The position numbers and the translations under genes were made by a program. Source: Brenneria populi (lineage in GTDB: Bacteria > Pseudomonadota > Gammaproteobacteria > Enterobacterales > Enterobacteriaceae). From it: DNA of 64,000 nt. Shown here one piece after another: positions 8,267 to 15,267 of the stretch. The DNA is taken from assembly GCF_036016195.1 (NCBI RefSeq), contig NZ_JAYWTM010000022.1, positions 62,001 through 126,000 of the forward strand, given 5' to 3'. The notes under the pieces are model-generated. The model did no database searches. It was given only the letters and a program-made list of their open reading frames with translations, and was not told the origin of the DNA. Positions within the stretch are counted from its first letter, which is position 1; each line of letters starts with the position of its first letter.

Positions 8267-9832
8267 ATGCCTTACCATGAGTTTGACTGTAGTAAATGTA
8301 TTCCAGAGCGGAAACAGCATGCCGTAGATAAAGGGCCTGATGAGGATTTAACGTCGGCTCTCCCGAAGGGCTATTTAAATACCATTCCGGGGACCATTTC
8401 CGAACGCGGTTGCGCCTACTGCGGCGCGAAGCATGTTATCGGCACGCCGATGAAAGACGTTATTCATATCAGCCACGGCCCGGTTGGCTGTACCTATGAT
8501 ACCTGGCAGACAAAACGCTATATCAGCGATAACGATAATTTCCAGCTTAAATACACTTTTGCCACCGATATGAAGGAAAAACATATCGTATTTGGCGCCG
8601 AAGGCGTGCTGAAGAAAAATATCATCGAAGCGTTTGACGCCCATCCATCAATTAAACGGATGACCATTTACCAAACCTGCGCCTCGGCGCTGATTGGCGA
8701 TGATCTCGCCGCGGTGGCGCAGGACGTGATGGACGAACGCCCCGATGTGGATATTTTTGTCTGCAATTCGCCGGGATTCGCCGGCCCCAGCCAGTCCGGC
8801 GGGCACCATAAAATCAATATCGCCTGGATCAATCAGAAGGTCGGTACGGTGGAGCCGAAAATAACCAGCGATTACGTCATTAACTATGTCGGTGAATACA
8901 ATATTCAGGGCGATCAGGAGGTCATGACCGACTACTTCAAACGCATGGGAATCCAGGTGCTTTCCACCTTCACCGGCAATGGCTCCTATGACGACCTGCG
9001 CGCCATGCACGGCGCGCAGCTGAACGTGCTGGAGTGCGCCCGCTCGGCGGAATATATCTGCAATGAACTGCGCGTCCGCTATGGGATTCCCCGGCTGGAC
9101 ATCGACGGATTCGGCTTCGGCCCGCTGGCCGATTCGCTGAAAAAGATCGGCCTGTTTTTCGGCATCGAGGATCGCGCGCAGGCGATTATCGACGAAGAAA
9201 CGGCGCGCTGGAAGCCGGAGCTGGACTGGTATCGGGAGCGCCTGAAAGGCAAGAAAGTCTGTATCTGGCCCGGCGGTTCGAAGCTGTGGCACTGGGCGCA
9301 CGTTATCCATGAAGAGATGGGGGTCGAAGTGGTGTCGGTATACACCAAGTTCGGCCATCAGGGAGATATGGAAAAAGGCATCGCCCGCTGCGAAGCCGGG
9401 GCGCTGGCTATCGACGATCCCAACGAGCTGGAGTCGCTGGAGGCGATGTACAAGCTGAAACCGGACGTGATTTTTACCGGCAAGCGGCCGGGCGAAGTGG
9501 CGAAGAAGATTCGCGTGCCTTACCTCAACGCGCACGCCTACCACAACGGGCCGTATAAGGGTTTTGAAGGCTGGGTGCGTTTCGCCCGCGATATTTACAA
9601 CGCCATTTATTCGCCGATTCATCAGTTGGCCAAACTTGATATCAGTCGGGATGAGATACCGACCGAGCGGGGTTTCGTCACCGCCAAAATGCTTTCCGAC
9701 GCCGGCTTGAGCGAAGAGGTCCGCCATGCGCCCGGCCTGCGTGAATATAGCGGCGGCTACGACAGCGTATCCAAACTGCGCGATCGCCAGTATCCGGTTT
9801 TCGCCGAACAATCCGCCGTCGCTGAAGAGTAG
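8267..9832 (+). CDS. anfD: Fe-only nitrogenase alpha chain
   Basis: Alpha subunit of the Fe-only dinitrogenase; it carries the FeFe cofactor and half of the P-cluster. It has 521 residues; Azotobacter AnfD has about 518. The N-terminus MPYHEFDCSK aligns with AnfD, so the ATG at 8267 (ribosome site GAGGAA) is used rather than the longer frame from 8234. P-cluster cysteine candidates are in SERGCAYCGAKH and HGPVGCTYD. The cofactor cysteine is probably in LNVLECARSAEYICNEL. QSGGHHKINIAWINQKVGT and YNIQGDQEVM are typical of the AnfD branch. It needs a cofactor made by nifB and other assembly genes that are not in this window. Confidence 0.97.
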   Translation: MPYHEFDCSKCIPERKQHAVDKGPDEDLTSALPKGYLNTIPGTISERGCAYCGAKHVIGTPMKDVIHISHGPVGCTYDTWQTKRYISDNDNFQLKYTFATDMKEKHIVFGAEGVLKKNIIEAFDAHPSIKRMTIYQTCASALIGDDLAAVAQDVMDERPDVDIFVCNSPGFAGPSQSGGHHKINIAWINQKVGTVEPKITSDYVINYVGEYNIQGDQEVMTDYFKRMGIQVLSTFTGNGSYDDLRAMHGAQLNVLECARSAEYICNELRVRYGIPRLDIDGFGFGPLADSLKKIGLFFGIEDRAQAIIDEETARWKPELDWYRERLKGKKVCIWPGGSKLWHWAHVIHEEMGVEVVSVYTKFGHQGDMEKGIARCEAGALAIDDPNELESLEAMYKLKPDVIFTGKRPGEVAKKIRVPYLNAHAYHNGPYKGFEGWVRFARDIYNAIYSPIHQLAKLDISRDEIPTERGFVTAKMLSDAGLSEEVRHAPGLREYSGGYDSVSKLRDRQYPVFAEQSAVAEE

Positions 9833-9841
9833 GGGGGCGCT

Positions 9842-10192
9842 ATGACGAATGCAGATGAGTCGAAGATTGAGGCGATGGTGGACTACATCATGAAAAACTG
9901 CCTCTGGCAGTTTCACTCCCGCTCCTGGGATCGGGAAAAGCAAAATGCCGGCATTCTGCTGAAAACGCAGCAGATACTGTGCGATGAAGCGGTCGATCTG
10001 AGCACGCCGGCCGATCGCTGTTACTGGGCGGACGCGGCGGTGCTGGCGGAGGCCTACCGGGCCCGGTTCGCCTGGCTGAAGGAGATGGATAACGACGCGA
10101 TCCGCGCGCTGATGAAGGCGCTGCATGAGCGGATTGATTATCTGACCATCACCGGGTCGCTGAATGCGGAACTCACCGATCAACGCTATTAG
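9842..10192 (+). CDS. anfG: Fe-only nitrogenase delta chain
   Basis: Small delta subunit found only in V and Fe-only nitrogenases, where it helps the cofactor-bearing complex. It has 116 residues, slightly shorter than Azotobacter AnfG (about 132). The pattern YIMKNCLWQFHSRSWDREKQ near the N-terminus and RCYWADAAVLAEAYR in the middle are family features. It sits between anfD and anfK with gaps of 9 and 12 nt, the canonical order. A GGGGG stretch just before the ATG is the ribosome site. Its presence, with AnfD/AnfK of the Fe-only branch, rules out a Mo system. Confidence 0.95.
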   Translation: MTNADESKIEAMVDYIMKNCLWQFHSRSWDREKQNAGILLKTQQILCDEAVDLSTPADRCYWADAAVLAEAYRARFAWLKEMDNDAIRALMKALHERIDYLTITGSLNAELTDQRY

Positions 10193-10204
10193 AAGGTGGC
10201 TGAA

Positions 10205-11593
10205 ATGTCTTGTGAATTGAAAACGAAAGAGCGTGTCGGCGTGATCAACCCGATTTTTACCTGTCAGCCGGCCGGCGTGCAGTACGCCAGCATCGGCATC
10301 AAGGATTGCATCGGCATCGTACATGGCGGGCAGGGGTGCGTGATGTTTGTGCGCCTGCTGATTTCCCAGCATCTGAAAGAAAGTTTTGAGATCGCCTCGT
10401 CGTCGGTGCATGAGGACGGCGCGGTGTTCGGCGCGCTGGACCGGGTTGAGCAGGCGGTTGACGTCCTGCTGATGCGTTATCCCCACGTTAAAGTGATTCC
10501 CATCATCACCACCTGTTCGACCGAGGTTATCGGCGATGATGTGGACGGCGTGGTCATCAAACTGAACGAAGGCTTGTTAAAGGAGAAATTTCCCGGGCGC
10601 GAGGTCCACCTGATTCCGATCCATTCGCCCAGTTTTGTTGGCAGTATGGTCAGCGGCTATGACCTGGCCGTCCGGGATTTCGTGAAATATTTTGCCGCAA
10701 AAAGCGAGCCGAACGGCAAGCTGAATCTGATCACCGGCTGGGCCAATCCGGGCGATGTCGCCGCGCTCAAGCATCTGCTGGCGGAAATGCAGATCGACGC
10801 CACCGTACTGTTTGAGATCGAGAATTTCGATTCGCCGCTGATGCCGTCCGGCAATACGGTTTCGCACGGCAATACCACCATTGAAGATTTAACCGGCACG
10901 GCGAATGCGCTGGGCACTATCGCCCTAAACCGTTATGAAGGGGGCAAGGCGGCCCGCTATCTGGAGGAACAATTCGGCATACCGACCATTATCGGGCCTT
11001 CCCCCATCGGCATCCGCAATACCGACGCCTTGCTGCAAAATCTTAAACAGATGACGGGAAAACCCATTCCGCCGTCGCTGGTGCGGGAGCGCGGGATTGC
11101 CATCGATGCGTTAACCGATCTGGTTCATATGTTTCTTGCCGATAAGCGCGTGGCGATTTACGGCAATCCTGATTTGGTGATTGGACTGGCGGAGTTTTGC
11201 CTGGATCTGGAAATGAAGCCGGTGCTGCTGCTGCTGGGCGACGACAACGCCGGCTATGAAAGCGATCCGCGCGTTCTGGCGCTACAGGAAAACGTCGATT
11301 ACGGCATGGAGATCGTGACCAACGCCGATCTGTGGGAACTGGAAAACCGCATTACCCAGCAATCGCTTGAGCTGGATCTGATCCTCGGCCATTCCAAAGG
11401 GCGCTTTACGGCTATCGATAACCAGATCCCGATGGTGAGGGTGGGCTTCCCGACTTACGATCGCGCCGGGCTTTATCGGCACCCGGTGGTGGGATATGCC
11501 GGCGCTATCTGGCTGGCGGAGCAGATGGCCAACGTGCTGTTCACCGATATGGAATACAAGAAAAACAAAGAGTGGATTCTGAACGTCTGGTGA
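10205..11593 (+). CDS. anfK: Fe-only nitrogenase beta chain
   Basis: Beta subunit completing the AnfDGK dinitrogenase and the P-cluster. Its 462 residues equal Azotobacter AnfK. P-cluster ligand regions are visible as NPIFTCQPAG, VHGGQGCVMF and TTCSTEVIGDD. The C-terminus KKNKEWILNVW is nearly identical to the known AnfK end. The ATG at 10205 is preferred over the in-frame GTG at 10196: it has AAGGTGG upstream and gives the family length. It closes the structural core of the operon; the next gene begins 76 nt downstream with no clear promoter or terminator between. Confidence 0.97.
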   Translation: MSCELKTKERVGVINPIFTCQPAGVQYASIGIKDCIGIVHGGQGCVMFVRLLISQHLKESFEIASSSVHEDGAVFGALDRVEQAVDVLLMRYPHVKVIPIITTCSTEVIGDDVDGVVIKLNEGLLKEKFPGREVHLIPIHSPSFVGSMVSGYDLAVRDFVKYFAAKSEPNGKLNLITGWANPGDVAALKHLLAEMQIDATVLFEIENFDSPLMPSGNTVSHGNTTIEDLTGTANALGTIALNRYEGGKAARYLEEQFGIPTIIGPSPIGIRNTDALLQNLKQMTGKPIPPSLVRERGIAIDALTDLVHMFLADKRVAIYGNPDLVIGLAEFCLDLEMKPVLLLLGDDNAGYESDPRVLALQENVDYGMEIVTNADLWELENRITQQSLELDLILGHSKGRFTAIDNQIPMVRVGFPTYDRAGLYRHPVVGYAGAIWLAEQMANVLFTDMEYKKNKEWILNVW

Positions 11594-11669
11594 CGGCAGC
11601 GTTTTCTCATCTTCCCGGTCAGGCACGCCGGGGAAACTTGTTTCCTCTTGGTTTAAACGGGATGTCGCC

Positions 11670-12074
11670 ATGTCAAAACACATTTTTGAGACAGATGAAA
11701 AACGATTTGAACGTTGTTATCAGGAAGCGCGGTGCTATCACCGGCGGGCCGAGTTATTTTCCGAGCAACGGCAATCAGCCAGTCTGGTGTTTAACGTGGC
11801 CGCCATCGCCGTGGAGAATTACCTGATAGCTCTCTGCGCGCGCTATGGCGAGATGCCGTTCAACCACAATTACAGTAGCCTGCTCGCCTCCGTGAACGAT
11901 GCGATGCCGGAACCATTGCCCCCGGCGCTTTGCGACGGCATCCGTTATCTGGATAGTATTTTCGGCATCTGCTCCGTGGATAATTATCACCACGGCGCGC
12001 CGAGTGCGGAAGATAAAGAGGCGATTTTAACCATTTGCAATGCGCTTTTGATGCAGCTAAAGGCGGTGGAATAG
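11670..12074 (+). CDS. Small helical HEPN-like protein in the anf operon
   Basis: A 134-residue protein with no signal peptide or membrane segment. The predicted all-helical sequence, with an early basic helix (ERCYQEARCYHRRAELF) and the central LVFNVAAIAVENYLIALCARYG, looks like a HEPN-type four-helix protein. The R-x4-6-H ribonuclease motif of toxin HEPNs is not visible, so an RNase role is not supported. It has several cysteines (in ERCYQEARCY and ALCDGI, for example) and a DNYHHG motif near the C-terminus. In Azotobacter the structural genes are followed by anfO and anfR; this gene could occupy the anfR position, but I do not recognise it by sequence. Its place suggests a role in cofactor or enzyme maturation, as inference. 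Confidence 0.7.
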   Translation: MSKHIFETDEKRFERCYQEARCYHRRAELFSEQRQSASLVFNVAAIAVENYLIALCARYGEMPFNHNYSSLLASVNDAMPEPLPPALCDGIRYLDSIFGICSVDNYHHGAPSAEDKEAILTICNALLMQLKAVE

Positions 12075-12111
12075 GGCGTTAACGTTTGTCGCACAATAAA
12101 CAGGAGCAGTC

Positions 12112-12618
12112 ATGGTGTCCAGCAGCGCGATATGGGCGAAAAGCTTTCCGCATGGCGAGATGCGCCGGGAGGATCGCGAAATTACCGATCCGGCGGAGAT
12201 TGAGCGGATCATTCAGGCGTCAAAAGTGATGTATCTGGCGTTGTCCAGCGACGATCTTCCTTTTCTCGTGCCGGTGTTTTACGCCTGGGACGGGCGCTCG
12301 ATCTATTTTCACTCCGCCAAAAACGGCGCCAAGATCGAGATCATGAAGAAAAACAATAAGGTCTGTTTTGCGATCTCGGTCGATCAGGGGATCATCGAAG
12401 ATGACCTGGCCTGCAATTTTGAAGCCCGGCATCGTACGGTGATCGGCGTAGGCGAAAGCGTATTTATTGACGATGAGCGGGAAAAAATCGCGGCGCTGGA
12501 TCGCATCGTGGCGCGTTTTACCGACAAAGCCTTCCGCTATCCGTCCGCCAATCTGAAATCCACCCGGGTGATACGTATCGATATTTTGTCTATCAAAGGC
12601 AAGAAACACGGCTTTTGA
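12112..12618 (+). CDS. PNPOx-like flavin- or haem-binding split-barrel protein
   Basis: A 168-residue cytoplasmic protein of the pyridoxamine-phosphate-oxidase-like split-barrel superfamily. Visible are the first strand pair VMYLALSSDDLPFLVPVFYAW, the turn RSIYFHSAKNGAKIEIMKKN that usually contacts FMN, and the strand VCFAISVD. Members bind FMN, FAD or haem. From memory, the Anf3 oxidase encoded with some anf clusters binds haem and FAD and belongs to this kind of fold, so a related oxygen-protection or redox role is plausible; this is not shown here. It lies 37 nt after the HEPN-like gene and 29 nt before anfO, so it is part of the operon. Generic NimA-type flavoproteins are the alternative. 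Confidence 0.75.
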   Translation: MVSSSAIWAKSFPHGEMRREDREITDPAEIERIIQASKVMYLALSSDDLPFLVPVFYAWDGRSIYFHSAKNGAKIEIMKKNNKVCFAISVDQGIIEDDLACNFEARHRTVIGVGESVFIDDEREKIAALDRIVARFTDKAFRYPSANLKSTRVIRIDILSIKGKKHGF

Positions 12619-12647
12619 ATCCGAGAGCCGACGCTTCGGGAGGACAG

Positions 12648-13268
12648 ATGAAAATTGCCGTTTTTGTTGATTCGAATGGAAATATCGCGCCGTTGTTCGA
12701 ACCCGGCCGGGTGCGGCTATTTTCCCGCTGCGATAACCGCTGGCGGGCGGTCGGGGATATTCCCTATGCGCTGGATCGGGCTATGTCGTTGCATGAGATT
12801 CGGACGCGAACCTTAACGCTGCTGGAAGAGATGCCGGGCTGTCATCACTTTGCGGCGCGGCGCATACAGGGGGCGCTGCTCGCCTGGTTTGACGGCATGG
12901 AGGTCGCCATGTGGCAATTCAGCGGGCGCGCGGAGTCTTGTCTGGAGGTGATTTATGCCGCGGCGACGCGGATGAAGCGGGTCTCCGCCATCGGCGCCGC
13001 TTCGGACGCCTTCATTCAGGCCGGCCCCCATGAGGGCGAGTATCATATCGATCTGATTACCGCTCTGGCGGGCGACCCCGGTCTGACGTCAAAACAATTG
13101 TTGATTCCTTTTTTACAGTCGCAGGTTTTTACCCGGCTGAGCGTGACCTGCGACCATCTGCCGAAATGGTTTGAACACCAACTGCCGGCGCTAAACCTGA
13201 CGGTTGAGGTGGAAAAGCGGCATCAGGGCGCGCTTTGCGCGATTATCCACCCCAGCGCCGCCAGATGA
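12648..13268 (+). CDS. anfO: Fe-only nitrogenase accessory protein AnfO
   Basis: 206 residues. The N-terminus MKIAVFVDSNGNIAPLFEPG with VRLFSR following is characteristic of AnfO, an accessory protein reported as needed for Fe-only nitrogenase function in some diazotrophs; its biochemistry is not settled. Most of the protein resembles the NifX/NafY-type ferredoxin-like fold only loosely. The ATG at 12648 has GGGAGG upstream; an in-frame TTG at 12615 overlaps the previous gene. It is the last gene before an intrinsic terminator at 13326, so it ends the anfH operon. The exact call rests on the N-terminal pattern and the context. Confidence 0.8.
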   Translation: MKIAVFVDSNGNIAPLFEPGRVRLFSRCDNRWRAVGDIPYALDRAMSLHEIRTRTLTLLEEMPGCHHFAARRIQGALLAWFDGMEVAMWQFSGRAESCLEVIYAAATRMKRVSAIGAASDAFIQAGPHEGEYHIDLITALAGDPGLTSKQLLIPFLQSQVFTRLSVTCDHLPKWFEHQLPALNLTVEVEKRHQGALCAIIHPSAAR

Positions 13269-13297
13269 ATCAGCGGCCCGCCGTCTCCATATCCATT

Positions 13298-13313
13298 TGT
13301 ACCAATGCGTACA
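13298..13313. promoter_or_regulatory. Palindromic activator site upstream of anfA
   Basis: TGTACCAATGCGTACA fits two known motifs at once: TGT-N10-ACA, the NifA upstream activator sequence, and GTAC-N6-GTAC, which I recall as the VnfA-type site. It lies about 111 bp upstream of a sigma-54 promoter candidate (13424) in front of anfA. An exact GTAC-N6-GTAC is expected about once in 64 kb by chance, so the position carries most of the weight. Confidence 0.6.
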
Positions 13314-13325
13314 TTTTCTGACAAG

Positions 13326-13348
13326 AGTGTTCCGTCAGGAACACTTTT
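13326..13348 (+). terminator. Intrinsic terminator of the anfH-anfO operon
   Basis: AGTGTTCC-GTCA-GGAACACT forms a perfect 8-bp hairpin followed by TTTT, 57 nt after the anfO stop. It separates the structural operon from anfA. Confidence 0.8.
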
Positions 13349-13423
13349 ACGGCGTTGTGCAAATCAATAAATAAAAAACTAATACAAATCAAAATAATAA
13401 AAGCGGGACGTTCCGCATGATGA

Positions 13424-13439
13424 TGGCGTTTATTTTGCA
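13424..13439 (+). promoter_or_regulatory. Sigma-54 promoter candidate for anfA
   Basis: TGGCGT-TTATT-TTGCA has GG (13425-13426) and GC (13437-13438) exactly 10 nt apart, as required for sigma-54 RNA polymerase. The -24 half deviates from TGGCAC at the last two bases. It is 214 bp upstream of the anfA ATG; a 94-bp repeat element lies in between. Confidence 0.6.
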
Positions 13440-13512
13440 TTAATGCTTATCCAGCCTAAATGCGGCGCGTAATCATGCCGAATCATCATCGGAAAAAACG
13501 AGAGGCGAAGGG

Positions 13513-13606
13513 GAATGCTGGTCACTTAAGCCGGTTTGTAGGGGAAACGCCCGGGGGGGTTCCCGTAGGGACGCCTCATCCCGGTGGTCGCTCCGGATCG
13601 GTATTA
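13513..13606 (-). mobile_element. MITE-like repeat, copy A, in the anfA leader
   Basis: This 94-bp element is the reverse complement of the repeat at 58864. Its ends, GAATGCTGGTCACTTAAGC and the complement of TAATACCGATCC, match the terminal inverted repeats of that copy. It is flanked by GAGGCGAAGGG (13502-13512) and GGGGCGAAGGG (13607-13617), a 10/11 direct repeat that looks like a target-site duplication. About 19 nt next to one end are missing compared with copy D. It lies between the candidate sigma-54 promoter and the anfA start codon, so it would be transcribed into the leader, where its inner inverted repeats could fold. Confidence 0.75.
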
Positions 13607-13653
13607 GGGGCGAAGGGCAGGCATTAACGGTTGTCTTTTTCGGAGAAAAAGCC

Positions 13654-15264
13654 ATGCGTAGCAGAAAAGAAAATATGACGGTTACAGATGCGGGACGGAA
13701 TATTTTAAAGCCGCTGTCGTTTACCTGTCTGCTGGGCGAGTGTCGCTCCGAATTACTGCCGTTGCTTTCAGAAGTCAGTAAAGTTGTCAGCGCGGAAGGT
13801 TCGCTATCTAAAACATTAAAGCTGGTGCTCGAATTGATGAAACAGCACCTCCAGGTTACGCGGGCGATGATCAGCCTCTATGATGCCAGCTGCGATCAGA
13901 TCTTTATTCATGAAAGTTTCGGCCTGTCGAAGGAAGAGGCCGAAAAGGGGGTCTATTATCCCGGCGAAGGCATTACCGGGAAAGTGGTTGAAACCAAGCA
14001 GCCGATTATTGTCCCGCATATCGCCGACGATCCGCTGTTCCTGAATCGTACCGGCAGTTGGAATAAGGATGAGGATCGCCATCTGTCGTTTATCTGCGTT
14101 CCGATCGTCCGCGGGATGAAAGTGATGGGGACCATCGGTATTGAACGCCGCTACAACAACGATCAACTGCTTTATCTGGATTTGGAGGTTTTGCGCATTA
14201 TCGCCACCACCGCCGCGCAGGCCGTTGAGCTGCATCTGCTGGAAAGAGCGCACAAGAAGGTGCTCAGAGATCAGGATTCTCTGTTAAAACGCACGCTGCG
14301 GGAGAGCTTTAAGCCCGCCAATATTATTGGTAATTCACGGGTGATGCAGTCAGTCTATCAGCTGATTGAAAAAGTCAGCCATGCCCGCACCACGGTATTG
14401 ATTCTGGGCGAAAGCGGCGTCGGCAAAGAGCGCGTCGCCAGCGCCATTCACTATAACAGCCCCTGCGCCAACGGGCCGTTTGTGAAATTCAACTGTTCCT
14501 CATTGCCGGAAGGCATCATCGAAAGCGAACTGTTCGGGCATGAGAAAGGCGCGTTTACCGGCGCCACCGCGCGGCGGGCCGGGCGTTTTGAAGAAGCGGA
14601 CGGCGGCACCATTTTTCTTGATGAAATCGGCGAACTGACCCCTCTGGCGCAGGCGAAACTGCTGCGTGTATTGCAGGAACGCTGCTTTGAGCGGGTGGGC
14701 AGCAATGAAACCATCAAGGTGAATGTGCGAATCCTGGCGGCGACGCACCGCAACTTACAGGATATGGTCGCCAGCGGCACGTTTCGTGAGGATCTGTTTT
14801 ACCGCCTGAATGTTTTTCCGATCACCATTCCTCCGCTGCGCGATCGCGGCAACGATATTCTTATTCTGGCCGATCATTTCAACGCCTATTTCGCCAAAGA
14901 GATGGGAATTGATGTGCCGACTATCGCCACGCCCGCGTTGAATCTGCTGCTGAGCTACGGCTGGCCGGGCAATGTGCGCGAATTGGAAAATACCATGGAG
15001 CGGGCGGTATTGCTGGCCGATGAGGGGGTGATTCACAGCTACCATTTGCCGATTAACCTGCAGCCGGTAGTTTTGGGGGAAACAACGACCGGCCTGGAAG
15101 CGCAGTTGGCGAGAATCGAATACGACCTTATTGTCGAATCGCTGGCGCGCAATCAGGGAAATGTTTCCCGCGCCGCGGCGCAGCTGGGGATGACGCGACG
15201 GGCGCTCAGCCTGCGGATGGAGAAGTATCGGCTACATTATAAAACCTACCGGTGCGGAAATTAG
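13654..15264 (+). CDS. anfA: AnfA, sigma-54 activator of the Fe-only nitrogenase genes
   Basis: Enhancer-binding protein of 536 residues. A GAF sensory domain occupies about residues 40-195. The AAA+ domain has Walker A GESGVGKE (252-259), the sigma-54-contacting GAFTGA loop (299-304), Walker B FLDEIG (321-326) and the arginine-finger region FREDLFYRLN. A Fis-type helix-turn-helix lies at about 495-525 (NVSRAAAQLGMTRRALSLRM). Two cysteines spaced C-x4-C near the N-terminus (residues 25 and 30) recall the Cys pair reported as needed in Azotobacter AnfA. The ATG at 13654 has CGGAGA upstream. All functional motifs are intact, in contrast to the next gene, which starts 3 nt after its stop. Confidence 0.93.
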   Translation: MRSRKENMTVTDAGRNILKPLSFTCLLGECRSELLPLLSEVSKVVSAEGSLSKTLKLVLELMKQHLQVTRAMISLYDASCDQIFIHESFGLSKEEAEKGVYYPGEGITGKVVETKQPIIVPHIADDPLFLNRTGSWNKDEDRHLSFICVPIVRGMKVMGTIGIERRYNNDQLLYLDLEVLRIIATTAAQAVELHLLERAHKKVLRDQDSLLKRTLRESFKPANIIGNSRVMQSVYQLIEKVSHARTTVLILGESGVGKERVASAIHYNSPCANGPFVKFNCSSLPEGIIESELFGHEKGAFTGATARRAGRFEEADGGTIFLDEIGELTPLAQAKLLRVLQERCFERVGSNETIKVNVRILAATHRNLQDMVASGTFREDLFYRLNVFPITIPPLRDRGNDILILADHFNAYFAKEMGIDVPTIATPALNLLLSYGWPGNVRELENTMERAVLLADEGVIHSYHLPINLQPVVLGETTTGLEAQLARIEYDLIVESLARNQGNVSRAAAQLGMTRRALSLRMEKYRLHYKTYRCGN

Positions 15265-15267
15265 CGT

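Noticed and set aside
8648..10486. Open frame of 612 codons opposite anfD-anfG-anfK
   Set aside because: A shadow produced by GC-rich codon bias of the nitrogenase genes; the sense frames are certain.
11670..12074. HEPN toxin of a toxin-antitoxin pair
   Set aside because: No R-x4-6-H motif and no nucleotidyltransferase (MNT) antitoxin partner; the gene lies inside the nitrogenase operon.
13480..13655. Small peptide or leader gene in the anfA leader
   Set aside because: The open frames there fall within the repeat element, have no ribosome site and are not seen at the other copies.
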